Of a DNA stretch of 64,000 bases, positions 1 to 7,754 are shown one piece after another. The stretch spans positions 1 through 64,000 of the forward strand of contig CAKRRD010000006.1 of assembly GCA_934394815.1 (NCBI GenBank), in the 5' to 3' direction. This DNA comes from an uncultured Acetatifactor sp. Lineage in GTDB: Bacteria > Bacillota > Clostridia > Lachnospirales > Lachnospiraceae. The position numbers and the translations under genes are program-made. The notes below the pieces were generated by a model. The model made no database searches and was not told the DNA's origin. It saw only the letters and a program-made list of their open reading frames with translations. How positions within the stretch are numbered: the first letter of the stretch is position 1; each line of letters starts with the position of its first letter.

Positions 1-86
1 CTGAAAAAACTGGCAAAGATGATAGCCAGGAAGGGAAAAAGGGGAACCCAAAAGTGTTTATTATTGATCAAGTACACACTTTTTGA
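1..86 (+). CDS. 3' end of an unidentified upstream gene (partial)
   Basis: Reading from base 3, 27 codons run without a stop to TGA at 84-86. The residues are very hydrophilic (many Lys, Asp, Glu, Gly) and end in a short hydrophobic stretch, KVFIIDQVHTF. A + strand intrinsic terminator follows 60 bases later, which fits the end of a transcription unit. Nothing of the body of the protein is in the window, so no family can be named, and another frame (open to about 120) cannot be fully excluded. Confidence 0.35.
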   Translation, partial: EKTGKDDSQEGKKGNPKVFIIDQVHTF

Positions 87-87
87 A

Positions 88-133
88 CTCAAAACAAGAA
101 AAACGCTTCTGGAGTGCTGACCAAAAGCGTTTT
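88..133 (-). terminator. Intrinsic terminator of the PHP phosphatase gene
   Basis: A 9-bp perfect stem (AAAACGCTT at 100-108 with AAGCGTTTT at 125-133) is followed, on the minus strand, by a T-rich run. It lies about 60 bases past the stop codon of the minus-strand gene. Confidence 0.65.
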
Positions 134-145
134 GTCTACAGTCTG

Positions 146-178
146 AACTCTGCCGAAGATAAACGGCAGAGTTTTTAT
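146..178 (+). terminator. Intrinsic terminator of the upstream + strand gene
   Basis: AACTCTGCCG (146-155) pairs perfectly with CGGCAGAGTT (164-173) around an 8-base loop, followed by TTT on the + strand. It is tail-to-tail with the minus-strand terminator next to it. Confidence 0.7.
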
Positions 179-190
179 TATGGAGATATG

Positions 191-1012
191 TTACAGCTTG
201 TGATATTCCGGGCTGCGTTTTTCATAAATCGTATAATATTTGAAACCGCACAGCTGCAGGATTTCGGAAGCAAGATCCAGATAGGAACCCACATCCTGCG
301 TCTTATGGGCATCGGTCCCCACAGTGATGATCTCACCGCCCAGTTCGTGATAGCGGCGCAGAACATCGGTACAGGGATGGGGCTGCCTGAGACCATAGCG
401 GAAGCTTCCGGTGTTCAGTTCCAGACCCTTTCCCTGATGCACCAAAAGCTCCAGAATCGGATCGATGGCATCCTTATACTTGTCATAGGAATAGTTCTTG
501 TCCTTGGTGGGAGCCACGCGGACGATATAGTCCAGATGTCCCAGAACATCGTAATCGTCATGACATTTCAGATTCTCCAGAGTCTCCGTAAAATAAGCCC
601 GGATGGCTTCCTCCTCGGAGGAAAATTTCTCGAAATATTCCGGATAATAGGGATCCATTCCCTGACACAGATGGGTAGATCCGATGACAAAATCAAAATC
701 ATAGGCGGAAGTAAAGTCCTCATTGCGGTCGGACAGATGGGGCTGCAGGCCCAGTTCCACACCGAAGAGAATCCGCATTTTCCCCTCATATTTGGCACGG
801 CAGCGGAGCACATCGTACAGATAAGAATCCGTGTTCAGCAAAAAGATCGTTCCCGGCCCTTCCTCAGTGCGGGGATAATCAAAATCGTTATGCTCGGTGA
901 AACACATGGTCTGAAGGCCCAGAGAGATTCCCTTATCGATCATCTCCGGCATGGGAGCCTGGGAATCTCCCGAAAAAGAAGAGTGAAGATGACAATCTGC
1001 TTTGATAGACAT
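191..1012 (-). CDS. hisK: PHP-domain histidinol-phosphatase family protein
   Basis: The 273-residue protein begins MSIKADCHLHSSFSGDS, the first metal-binding motif of PHP phosphoesterases (DxHxHS). Further conserved motifs are TEHND near residue 40, GVELG near residue 84, the GSTHL block, GHLDYI near residue 160 and GTDAH near residue 233, giving the usual set of His, Asp and Glu metal ligands. Length and motif order match the HisJ/HisK type that removes phosphate from L-histidinol phosphate in histidine synthesis. Related proteins act on other small phosphates, so the substrate is inferred. The start has an AAAGG ribosome-binding site. It is divergent from gap and has no histidine genes beside it in this window. 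Confidence 0.85.
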   Translation of the reverse strand: MSIKADCHLHSSFSGDSQAPMPEMIDKGISLGLQTMCFTEHNDFDYPRTEEGPGTIFLLNTDSYLYDVLRCRAKYEGKMRILFGVELGLQPHLSDRNEDFTSAYDFDFVIGSTHLCQGMDPYYPEYFEKFSSEEEAIRAYFTETLENLKCHDDYDVLGHLDYIVRVAPTKDKNYSYDKYKDAIDPILELLVHQGKGLELNTGSFRYGLRQPHPCTDVLRRYHELGGEIITVGTDAHKTQDVGSYLDLASEILQLCGFKYYTIYEKRSPEYHKL

Positions 1013-1311
1013 ATTTTTATCCTTTCTGGTTATTAATAAATACGATTTCTTCGTTTCGAACTTTGAAATCAGTTCCGCTCACGGAAACCGGAAACGGTCA
1101 GCGGTGAACCTATTATAGCAAAAATGAGGGGAAAAACCATACCATTTCTAAACAAACTGTAAAATTTACTACAAAATCACAAATATTTTTCATTTACATC
1201 TTGAATTATAATCCGGAATTAGGTAAAATGTTTTTGCTGATAAAATTTTGACAATCTGTGAATAACGGAAAGCCAAAAGATATAAAATTAATATTTTAGG
1301 AGGAAACTAAA
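1013..1311. other. Divergent AT-rich intergenic region between hisK and gap
   Basis: The 299 bases contain no plausible reading frame. They must hold the promoters of both divergent genes. A TTGACA occurs at 1248-1253 but has no -10 box at a normal distance. The AT-rich half lies next to gap. Confidence 0.6.
1201..1229 (+). promoter_or_regulatory. Candidate sigma-A promoter for gap
   Basis: TTGAAT (1201-1206) and TAAAAT (1224-1229) are separated by 17 bases. This would give an untranslated leader of about 75 bases before the AGGAGG at 1298-1303. Neither box is perfect. Confidence 0.4.
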
Positions 1312-2325
1312 ATGGCAGTAAGAGTAGCAATTAATGGTTTTGGCCGTATTGGTCGTCTTGCATTCAGACAGATGTTCGATGCAGAAGGATATGAAGTAGT
1401 AGCAATCAACGATTTAACCAGCCCTAAGATGCTGGCACATCTGTTGAAGTATGATTCTTCTCAGGGTGTTTACAAGTATGCAAGCACCGTTGAGGCTGGC
1501 GAGGACAGCATCACCGTTAACGGCAAGACCATCACCATCTACAAAGAGGCTGACGCAAGCAAGCTTCCCTGGGGTGAATTAAAGGTTGATGTAGTTCTGG
1601 AGTGTACCGGATTCTACACCTCTAAGGAGAAGGCTTCCGCACATATCACTGCCGGTGCTCGTAAAGTTGTTATTTCTGCTCCCGCAGGTAACGACCTTCC
1701 TACCATCGTATACAATGTTAACCACAAGACCCTGAAGCCCGAAGATACCGTTATCTCCGCAGCTTCCTGCACCACCAACTGCTTAGCACCTATGGCTAAG
1801 GCTCTGAACGATTGCAGACCTATCATGAGCGGTATCATGACCACTGTTCACGCTTATACCGGTGACCAGATGATCCTTGACGGACCTCAGAGAAAGGGCG
1901 ATCTGAGAAGAAGCCGTGCAGGCGCTTGCAACATCGTTCCCAACTCTACCGGTGCAGCTAAGGCAATCGGCCTGGTAATTCCCGAACTGAACGGCAAGCT
2001 GATCGGCTCCGCTCAGCGTGTTCCGACCCCTACCGGTTCTACCACCATTCTGGTAGCAGTAGTTAAGGGCGCTGTAACCAAGGAAGAGATCAACGCAGCA
2101 ATGAAGGCTGCTTCTACCGAGTCCTTCGGTTACAACACCGATGAGATCGTATCTTCCGATATCGTAGGTAGCACCTACGGTTCCATCTTCGATGCAACTC
2201 AGACCATGGTTGCTCCTATGGAAGATGGCAATACTCAGGTACAGGTTGTATCCTGGTATGATAACGAGAACAGCTACACCTCTCAGATGGTTCGTACCAT
2301 CAAGTACTTCAGCGAGTTAGCATAA
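1312..2325 (+). CDS. gap: Glyceraldehyde-3-phosphate dehydrogenase, type I
   Basis: This 337-residue cytoplasmic enzyme oxidises glyceraldehyde 3-phosphate to 1,3-bisphosphoglycerate with NAD and phosphate. The N-terminal NAD-binding loop reads NGFGRIGR (residues 8-15). The catalytic cysteine is C153 in SAASCTTNC, and the partner histidine is H180 in [10 protein letters not shown]. Length matches the family. The start is fixed by AGGAGG at 1298-1303, eight bases upstream of ATG. It heads a glycolytic cluster with pgk and tpiA and is separated from pgk by a terminator-like hairpin, so it may be made at a higher level than the genes below it. Confidence 0.97.
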   Translation: MAVRVAINGFGRIGRLAFRQMFDAEGYEVVAINDLTSPKMLAHLLKYDSSQGVYKYASTVEAGEDSITVNGKTITIYKEADASKLPWGELKVDVVLECTGFYTSKEKASAHITAGARKVVISAPAGNDLPTIVYNVNHKTLKPEDTVISAASCTTNCLAPMAKALNDCRPIMSGIMTTVHAYTGDQMILDGPQRKGDLRRSRAGACNIVPNSTGAAKAIGLVIPELNGKLIGSAQRVPTPTGSTTILVAVVKGAVTKEEINAAMKAASTESFGYNTDEIVSSDIVGSTYGSIFDATQTMVAPMEDGNTQVQVVSWYDNENSYTSQMVRTIKYFSELA

Positions 2326-2357
2326 GCCGACAGGCGTTAACGCGTAAAGACCTATCA

Positions 2358-2389
2358 GGGTCCGGTCTTACAAGGACCGGGCCCTTTTT
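2358..2389 (+). terminator. Terminator or attenuator between gap and pgk
   Basis: GGGTCCGGTC (2358-2367) pairs with GACCGGGCCC (2375-2384) with one G-U pair, followed by TTTTT. It lies 30 bases after the gap stop and 30 before the pgk start. No clear promoter fits between it and pgk, so it may be a partial terminator in a shared operon. Confidence 0.8.
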
Positions 2390-2418
2390 AGATACTAAAA
2401 TAATTGGAGGTTAATACC

Positions 2419-3642
2419 ATGGGATTAAATAAGAAATCTGTAGATGACATTAACGCAAAGGGAAAGAGAGTCCTGGTAAGATGCGACTTTAACGTTCCCT
2501 TAAAGAACGGTGAGATCACTGATGATACCCGTATCGTTGCAGCTCTGCCTACCATCAAGAAGCTGATCAATGATGGCGGAAAGGTAATCCTTTGCTCTCA
2601 TCTGGGTAAGGTAAAGAACGGCCCCAACGAAGGCGAATCTCTGGCACCCGTTGCCAAGAGACTGTCCGAGAAGCTGGGCAAAGAGGTTACTTTCGTAGCT
2701 GACTACAATGTGACCGGCGAAGCAGCTACCAAGGCTGTTGAGAACATGAAGGAAGGCGACGTTGTTCTGCTTCAGAATACCCGTTTCCGTGGCGCAGAGG
2801 AGACCAAGAACGGTGAGGAGTTCAGCAAAGAGCTGGCTGACCTGGCTGATCTGTATGTATGTGATGCATTCGGCTCTTCTCACAGAGCACATGCTTCCGT
2901 AGCAGGCGTTACCAAGTTCATCACCGCTAAGGGTGGTCAGAACGTAGTAGGTTACCTGATGGAGAAGGAGATCAACTTCTTAGGTAAGGCTGTAGAAGAT
3001 CCCGTAAGACCTTTCGTAGCTATCCTGGGTGGTGCTAAGGTTGCTGATAAGCTGAACGTTATCTCCAATCTGTTAGAGAAGTGCGATACCCTGATCATCG
3101 GTGGTGGTATGGCTTACACCTTCTTAAAGGCAAAGGGATATGAAATCGGTAAGTCTCTGGTAGATGATACCAAGATCGACTACTGTAAGGAAATGATGGA
3201 AAAGGCTGAGAAGCTGGGCAAGAAGCTGTTACTGCCTGTTGATTCCGTAACCATCGCTGATTTCCCTAACCCGATCGATGCTCCTGTTGAGGTTCAGGTA
3301 TATGATGTTACCAACATGCCTGCAGACAGAGAGGGATGCGATATCGGACCCAAGACTGCAGCTCTGTATGCTGAGGCTGTTAAGACTGCTAAGACCGTTG
3401 TATGGAACGGACCTATGGGCGTATTCGAGAATCCTACCCTGGCAGCAGGTACCATCGCTGTAGCAAAGGCTCTGGCTGAGACCGATGCAACTACCATTAT
3501 CGGTGGTGGCGACTCCGCAGCAGCTGTTAACCAGCTTGGTTTCGCTGACAAGATGAGCCACATCTCTACCGGTGGCGGTGCTTCCCTGGAGTTCCTGGAA
3601 GGCAAAGAGCTTCCCGGTGTCGCAGCAGCAGACGACAAATAA
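2419..3642 (+). CDS. pgk: Phosphoglycerate kinase
   Basis: The 407-residue kinase transfers phosphate from 1,3-bisphosphoglycerate to ADP. It begins [16 protein letters not shown] at 2406-2410 lies 8 bases before this ATG, so an in-frame TTG at 2404, which overlaps the ribosome-binding site, is rejected. Hallmarks are RCDFNVPL in the N-terminal domain, the SHLGK loop, GGAKVADK, the glycine-rich nucleotide-binding stretch GGGDSAAAV, and [14 protein letters not shown] near the C terminus. Its last seven codons (VAAADDK) belong to a 51-bp unit that is repeated twice more downstream of the stop. It is the second gene of the gap-pgk-tpiA cluster. Confidence 0.97.
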   Translation: MGLNKKSVDDINAKGKRVLVRCDFNVPLKNGEITDDTRIVAALPTIKKLINDGGKVILCSHLGKVKNGPNEGESLAPVAKRLSEKLGKEVTFVADYNVTGEAATKAVENMKEGDVVLLQNTRFRGAEETKNGEEFSKELADLADLYVCDAFGSSHRAHASVAGVTKFITAKGGQNVVGYLMEKEINFLGKAVEDPVRPFVAILGGAKVADKLNVISNLLEKCDTLIIGGGMAYTFLKAKGYEIGKSLVDDTKIDYCKEMMEKAEKLGKKLLLPVDSVTIADFPNPIDAPVEVQVYDVTNMPADREGCDIGPKTAALYAEAVKTAKTVVWNGPMGVFENPTLAAGTIAVAKALAETDATTIIGGGDSAAAVNQLGFADKMSHISTGGGASLEFLEGKELPGVAAADDK

Positions 3643-3743
3643 GCAAGCATCGTGAATGCGACACCGTGTGTCGCAGCAGCAGATGACAAGTAGACAAGCA
3701 TCGTGAATGCGATACCGTGTGTCGCAGCGGCAGACGACAAATA
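3617..3743 (+). repeat. 51-bp direct repeat, three copies, covering the pgk 3' end
   Basis: The end of pgk and the following non-coding DNA repeat with an exact 51-base period (copies begin near 3617, 3668 and 3719; the last is partial). Each copy encodes VAAADDK and then a stop (TAA, TAG, TAA) in the same frame. Each junction carries a short hairpin: GCGACAC-CGT-GTGTCGC at 3658-3674 and its G-U variant at 3709-3725. Copies differ at only a few bases. Confidence 0.9.
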
Positions 3744-3760
3744 AGCAAAAATAAAAAGAT

Positions 3761-3815
3761 TTCCCACAGAATGTACAGGAACCTGTCAACAGGCGGAGCG
3801 TGTTTTCTGTGGGAA
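3761..3815 (+). promoter_or_regulatory. Long stem-loop between pgk and tpiA
   Basis: TTCCCACAGAA (3761-3771) pairs perfectly over 11 bp with TTCTGTGGGAA (3805-3815). The loop contains a second small hairpin, ACAGG-AAC-CTGT. No T run follows, so it is not a standard terminator. An RNA-processing or stability element in the polycistronic message is the likeliest role (inference). Confidence 0.6.
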
Positions 3816-3847
3816 GAGCAATATAAGAAAAGAAGAGGTGTATGGTT

Positions 3848-4600
3848 ATGGCAAGAAAGAAGATCATTGCCGGCAACTGGAAGATGAATATGACTCCCAG
3901 CCAGGCAGTAGAACTGATCAATACTTTAAAGCCCCTCGTAGCAAATGATGAAGTAGACGTACTTCTGTGCGTTCCTGCAATCGACATCATTCCTGCTATG
4001 GAGGCAGCAAAGGGTTCCAATATCATGATTGGTGCCGAGAATATGTACTTCGAGGAGAAGGGTGCCTTCACCGGCGAGATTTCTCCCGCTATGCTGGACG
4101 ATGCAGGCGTGAAGTACGTGATCATCGGCCACTCTGAGAGAAGAGAGTACTTTGCAGAGACCGACGAAACCGTGAACAGGAAAGTTCTCAAGGCTTTCGA
4201 GCACGGCATTACTCCTATTATCTGCTGTGGTGAGACTCTGACTCAGAGAGAGCAGGGTGTTACCATTGATTTCATCCGTCAGCAGATCAAGATCGCATTC
4301 CTGAACGTGACGGCCGCACAGGCGGCAACTGCTGTTATCGCATACGAGCCCATCTGGGCTATCGGTACCGGCAAGGTGGCTACTACCGAGCAGGCACAGG
4401 AGGTATGTAAGGCAATCCGTGAGTGCATCGCTGAGATCTATGACGATGCAACCGCAGCAGCAATCCGTATCCAGTACGGCGGATCCGTATCTGCTTCCAG
4501 CGCTCCCGAACTGTTTGCACAGGCAGACATCGACGGTGGTCTGGTAGGCGGCGCTTCCCTCAAGGCGGATTTTGGGCAGATCGTCTGCTACAATAAATAA
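3848..4600 (+). CDS. tpiA: Triosephosphate isomerase
   Basis: The 250-residue TIM-barrel enzyme interconverts dihydroxyacetone phosphate and glyceraldehyde 3-phosphate. Catalytic residues are visible: K12 in GNWKMN, H95 in IIGHSERR and E167 in [12 protein letters not shown]. The phosphate-binding loops IQYGGSV and GGLVGGASL are present near the C terminus. The start at 3848 sits 9 bases after AGAAGAGG; an ATG two codons upstream (3842) is too close to that site. It is the last gene of the glycolytic cluster and is followed by a strong terminator. gpm and eno are not linked here. Confidence 0.97.
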   Translation: MARKKIIAGNWKMNMTPSQAVELINTLKPLVANDEVDVLLCVPAIDIIPAMEAAKGSNIMIGAENMYFEEKGAFTGEISPAMLDDAGVKYVIIGHSERREYFAETDETVNRKVLKAFEHGITPIICCGETLTQREQGVTIDFIRQQIKIAFLNVTAAQAATAVIAYEPIWAIGTGKVATTEQAQEVCKAIRECIAEIYDDATAAAIRIQYGGSVSASSAPELFAQADIDGGLVGGASLKADFGQIVCYNK

Positions 4601-4624
4601 CAGATTCTTTCAAAAGAGTCACAG

Positions 4625-4660
4625 GACCCGTGATGGTGGATTCCATTACGGGTCTTTTAT
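4625..4660 (+). terminator. Intrinsic terminator after tpiA
   Basis: GACCCGTGATGG (4625-4636) pairs with CCATTACGGGTC (4643-4654), one G-U pair, followed by TTTTATTAT. Confidence 0.85.
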
Positions 4661-4718
4661 TATACCGCAGCCTCTCCTGAATTAAAGCAAAAGTCCATAT
4701 CCGTTTTAGAGAATGGAA

Positions 4719-4748
4719 TTGTCTTTTGTTGTAAGGATATTGTATAAT
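4719..4748 (+). promoter_or_regulatory. Sigma-A-type promoter upstream of the family protein at 4830
   Basis: TTGTCT (4719-4724) and a perfect TATAAT (4743-4748) are separated by 18 bases. Transcription would begin near 4755, inside the 5' arm of the next hairpin. Confidence 0.6.
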
Positions 4749-4749
4749 A

Positions 4750-4790
4750 AAAACTATGCAGGAGGGGAAAACATCACTGCATAGTTTTTT
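4750..4790 (+). terminator. Terminator directly downstream of a promoter
   Basis: AAAACTATGCAG (4750-4761) pairs perfectly with CTGCATAGTTTT (4777-4788), then TT. The loop holds GGAGGGG, which resembles a ribosome-binding site. Its place between promoter and gene suggests attenuation or a very short RNA. It may also terminate transcripts coming from tpiA. Confidence 0.6.
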
Positions 4791-4829
4791 AATGCATTTT
4801 AGATATAGGATTGATATAGGAAAAGGAAA

Positions 4830-5366
4830 ATGACATTTGAAAAATTAGAGAAGAATCTGATGGACGTGATCCAGGAGGAACAGGCAAAGTTAGGCTTCCG
4901 CAGAGAGAAGATCCGCCTGTATTATCCGTTATCCACCCTGAATCATTTACTGGATACGCAGGATACGGCAGAACAGATGGAGGCCATGCTGGCCGGCCAG
5001 CCGGAGAGCATGACAGAAAAGCTTGGAAAGTTGACCGTGAGCCGGAAGGGAGAACGGTTCTGCCTCTGCATTCCGGAGGAGGGCAGTGCTTACGTTCATG
5101 AGCATTTTGCACAGAACGGATTTATCTACGAACTGATCCGGCTGATCGGGCGGCATGACTGTAAGATCGAAAACATCCGGCAGTTATTTTTGCGATACAG
5201 CGGGAATATTTATGTGGAAGAGATGCAGGGAGAGGATTTTGATGTTATGATCCGTTTCCCGGAGGAGATGGAGGATCCCTACTGCTATTGCTTCCGGGAC
5301 GAAGGATGCCATGTGGTCTATCACCGGTTCCTGCCGGAAGATTATGCAGACCTGATGAAGGAATAA
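4830..5366 (+). CDS. Protein of unknown function, DUF3877-like
   Basis: This 178-residue soluble protein has no signal peptide or membrane segment. It begins MTFEKLEKNLMDVIQEEQ and is acidic, with a conserved-looking block REKIRLYYPLSTLNHLL at residues 25-41 and an aromatic C-terminal half (FDVMIRFPEEMEDPYCYCF). My recollection is that this matches a family of unknown function (DUF3877) found in Lachnospiraceae, but I cannot check it here. No catalytic motif is evident. The ribosome-binding site is AGGAAAAGG. It probably forms its own transcription unit behind the promoter and hairpin at 4719-4790. No function is proposed. Confidence 0.7.
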   Translation: MTFEKLEKNLMDVIQEEQAKLGFRREKIRLYYPLSTLNHLLDTQDTAEQMEAMLAGQPESMTEKLGKLTVSRKGERFCLCIPEEGSAYVHEHFAQNGFIYELIRLIGRHDCKIENIRQLFLRYSGNIYVEEMQGEDFDVMIRFPEEMEDPYCYCFRDEGCHVVYHRFLPEDYADLMKE

Positions 5367-5497
5367 AGGACGACGGGAACGAACGATAAGAAAAGGTTAA
5401 GTGCATTTTACGATATGGAAATACGATGGAATCTATGGTAAGATAAAAAAGGTTCTACGAAGAAAAATGTCGTAAAAGGCAGAAGGCGAGGGGTAAA

Positions 5498-6589
5498 ATG
5501 ATCTTTAGATGTAAAAACTGCGGCGGTAATGTGGTTTACAGCCCGGAGAGAAAGAAGATGTTCTGTCCTTTCTGTGAGAGTGAGGACAGTGAAGAACGTG
5601 AGGATGGAGTGATCGAGACCAGCGGTGAGGAAAACGGCACTGCGGGAGAACAGCCGACGGCGGAAACCGGCCAGCCGGTGGGCAGAATGGCGGCGGCAGA
5701 AGGAGAATCCCAAAAAAAGGTGACGAAGGTATGTCCCAACTGTGGCGGTGAGATTCCCATGACAGTCAGTACCTCCGCGACCCAGTGCCCTTACTGTGAC
5801 AACTATGTGATCGTGGATGATCAGATTTCAGGGGCCTACACGCCGCATATGCTGATTCCGTTCCGCATGGGGAAGGAAGCCTGTAAGAAGCTGATCCGCG
5901 ATAAGTTTGAGAAATGTGTTTTTGCACCGACGGACTTCCTGTCGGAAGTGAGAATGAACGGAATCTGCGGGGATTATGTACCGTTCTGGTTCTACGATTA
6001 TAATACCAACTGTACATTCCACGGGGAAGGTACCAAGGTACGCAGCTGGACCACCGGTAATACCCAGTATACCGAAACCTCTTATTATGATATTGTCCGT
6101 GACATGGATATTGATTTCATGAAGATCCCGGTGGATGCTTCCGTGGGAATGCCGGATGATGTCATGGATCTGATGGAGCCTTTTGACTATAAGGAACTGC
6201 AGGAATTCAAGCCGGAATATCTGTCCGGATTCCACAGTGAACGTTACAATATGACTGCTGATCTGGTGGAGAGCCGTGCCAGAGCCAAGATGCAGGAGGA
6301 TGCGCAGAAGATGCTGCACGACAGCTATTCCGGATACGCCAGCGTCCGTAAAATGGGAGAAAATATCAACGTGACGGATCGGGCTGTGAACTACGGCCTT
6401 CTGCCGGTATGGAAATACGATTATACCTATAAGGGCAAAGAATATCCTTTCTATGTAAACGGACAGACCGGTAAACTGGTAGGTATCGCACCGATCTCCA
6501 AAGCAAAGGTGTGGGCTTATGCGGGAACACTGGGTGTGACACTGGCGGCGATCCTCTGTATGCTGAATGCAATCGCCAGTCTGCTGTAG
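5498..6589 (+). CDS. Membrane-anchored double zinc-ribbon protein (TFIIB-type zinc ribbon)
   Basis: The 363-residue protein has two CxxC...CxxC zinc ribbons. The first uses C5, C8, C23 and C26; the second uses C79, C82, C97 and C100. An acidic, low-complexity linker joins them. The middle part (residues 110-330) is rich in Tyr, Asp and Trp and matches proteins often labelled TFIIB-type zinc ribbon or PriA-like; there is no helicase motif, so the PriA label would be wrong. One hydrophobic segment close to the C terminus (about residues 340-362) suggests a tail anchor with the ribbons in the cytoplasm. It is 27 bases upstream of the TPM-domain gene and is probably co-transcribed. The role is unknown. 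Confidence 0.75.
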   Translation: MIFRCKNCGGNVVYSPERKKMFCPFCESEDSEEREDGVIETSGEENGTAGEQPTAETGQPVGRMAAAEGESQKKVTKVCPNCGGEIPMTVSTSATQCPYCDNYVIVDDQISGAYTPHMLIPFRMGKEACKKLIRDKFEKCVFAPTDFLSEVRMNGICGDYVPFWFYDYNTNCTFHGEGTKVRSWTTGNTQYTETSYYDIVRDMDIDFMKIPVDASVGMPDDVMDLMEPFDYKELQEFKPEYLSGFHSERYNMTADLVESRARAKMQEDAQKMLHDSYSGYASVRKMGENINVTDRAVNYGLLPVWKYDYTYKGKEYPFYVNGQTGKLVGIAPISKAKVWAYAGTLGVTLAAILCMLNAIASLL

Positions 6590-6616
6590 AGATTATGAGG
6601 GAAGGATAACGGGACA

Positions 6617-7546
6617 ATGGAAAAAGATATCAGGAGAGAAGCACTGAGACAGTACTTCAAATATTTTAAGGTATGGTTCATTATTGCCGGCATTCTGGCG
6701 GTGATCACCATCGGAGCGGCAGTCATTCATCTGCTTACACCGAAGACCGTCCGCGGCAACAGTCAGGATCCTGCGGAGCGTGTGTTTGACTATGCGGATA
6801 TGCTGACAGACGAAGAAGAGCAGAGCCTGCGGGAATACATAGCAGAGTGTGAGGAGAAGATCCAGGCGGATATTGTGATCGTAACAATCTCCGAATCTGT
6901 AGAGTATGATCTGCAGAATCCGGATCTGCCGGAGGCATTTCATGCGAAGGAAGTCGGCAGTACCGACTGGAGCACAGCCATGAGAGATCTGGCAGATAAT
7001 TTCTACGATTACAATAATTTCGGCTATAACAAGGTACACGGCAACGGTGTGCTGCTGTTGGATAATTCCTGCGAAGGACAGAAGGGCAGCTGGTTGTCTA
7101 CCTGCGGAAGCGTCTATGATTATTTCGGGGATTACGAGATCGACCAGGCACTGTATGCAGTAGATGATTACATAGACGAAAGTCCCTACAAGGCATATAG
7201 GAATTGCATCAGTTATGTGACCCGGACCATGGAAGAGAGCAAGGAAGGCATGCCCATGACCTTTTCTCCCTGGATCCTGACAGGTCTTGTTACTGCACTG
7301 ATCTATGCAGCAGTGAACCTTCATCAGAGCAAGGCAAAAGATACTACTACGGTCAATCAGTATCTTGACGGCAGAAAGCCGAAGATTAACGACACCAGAG
7401 ACCAGTATCTGCGTAAGAATGTGGTGACACGCAGAATCGAGACCAGCAGTAGCAGCGGCGGAAGCAGTCATCACAGCGGCGGTCACGGCGGAAGCCATCG
7501 TAGCAGCAGTGGTGTCAGCCATGGTGGCGGTGGACACAGAAGATAA
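6617..7546 (+). CDS. TPM-domain membrane protein with a Gly/Ser/His-rich tail
   Basis: The 309-residue protein has an N-terminal membrane segment (about residues 13-37), then a TPM domain (about 55-190) opening with VFDYADMLTDEEEQSLREYI, typical of the TPM phosphatase/YgcG family. A second membrane segment follows (about 215-237). The tail after residue 275 is almost only Ser, Gly and His, as in many YgcG-like proteins. TPM domains occur in photosystem repair and in poorly known bacterial envelope proteins; enzyme activity is not assured. It follows the zinc-ribbon gene by 27 bases and is probably in its operon. Confidence 0.8.
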   Translation: MEKDIRREALRQYFKYFKVWFIIAGILAVITIGAAVIHLLTPKTVRGNSQDPAERVFDYADMLTDEEEQSLREYIAECEEKIQADIVIVTISESVEYDLQNPDLPEAFHAKEVGSTDWSTAMRDLADNFYDYNNFGYNKVHGNGVLLLDNSCEGQKGSWLSTCGSVYDYFGDYEIDQALYAVDDYIDESPYKAYRNCISYVTRTMEESKEGMPMTFSPWILTGLVTALIYAAVNLHQSKAKDTTTVNQYLDGRKPKINDTRDQYLRKNVVTRRIETSSSSGGSSHHSGGHGGSHRSSSGVSHGGGGHRR

Positions 7547-7575
7547 AATGGCAATAATTTCCATTTCTGGAATAA

Positions 7576-7622
7576 CAGAACCGGCGTATGAGGCGTAGAC
7601 AGACACTCATATGCCGGTTCTG
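7576..7622 (+). terminator. Long hairpin after the TPM gene, possible terminator
   Basis: CAGAACCGGCGTATGAG (7576-7592) pairs with CTCATATGCCGGTTCTG (7606-7622), one G-U pair. No T run follows, so it may end transcription weakly or protect the 3' end. Confidence 0.45.
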
Positions 7623-7667
7623 CTGTTCTGCGGCGGAAGGTCTGACGATGGAAAATTTTCCCATGGG

Positions 7668-7696
7668 TTGACAGGACACAGATGGACGGGTATAAT
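7668..7696 (+). promoter_or_regulatory. Consensus sigma-A promoter for the NlpC/P60 gene
   Basis: TTGACA (7668-7673), a 17-base spacer and TATAAT (7691-7696) all match consensus. The leader before the start codon is about 50 bases. Confidence 0.9.
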
Positions 7697-7754
7697 CAGA
7701 CTTGCGGTGTAACAATTCTGTAATATATTTGTAAAGGGATTTTAAAGAGAGTTT

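Noticed and set aside
83..1036. A 317-codon + strand reading frame over the left-edge gene
   Set aside because: It is the antisense of the PHP phosphatase, whose metal-binding motifs, length, start site and terminator are all consistent. The + strand translation has no family features.
1248..1253. Perfect TTGACA upstream of gap
   Set aside because: No -10 box at 16-19 bases. The nearest TATAAA is 27 bases away, so it was not called as the promoter.
3229..4209. Minus-strand frames with three repeated SSAAAT(H/P)G-type segments near pgk
   Set aside because: The repeat is the antisense image of the 51-bp pgk triplication. There is no ribosome-binding site and the frames cross the pgk and tpiA genes.
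5498..6589. Reading the zinc-ribbon protein as primosomal helicase PriA
   Set aside because: There are no helicase motifs. Only the Cys4 ribbons are shared.
6593..7606. Long minus-strand frame opposite the TPM gene
   Set aside because: Composition is that of an antisense shadow. The + strand gene has clear membrane and TPM features.
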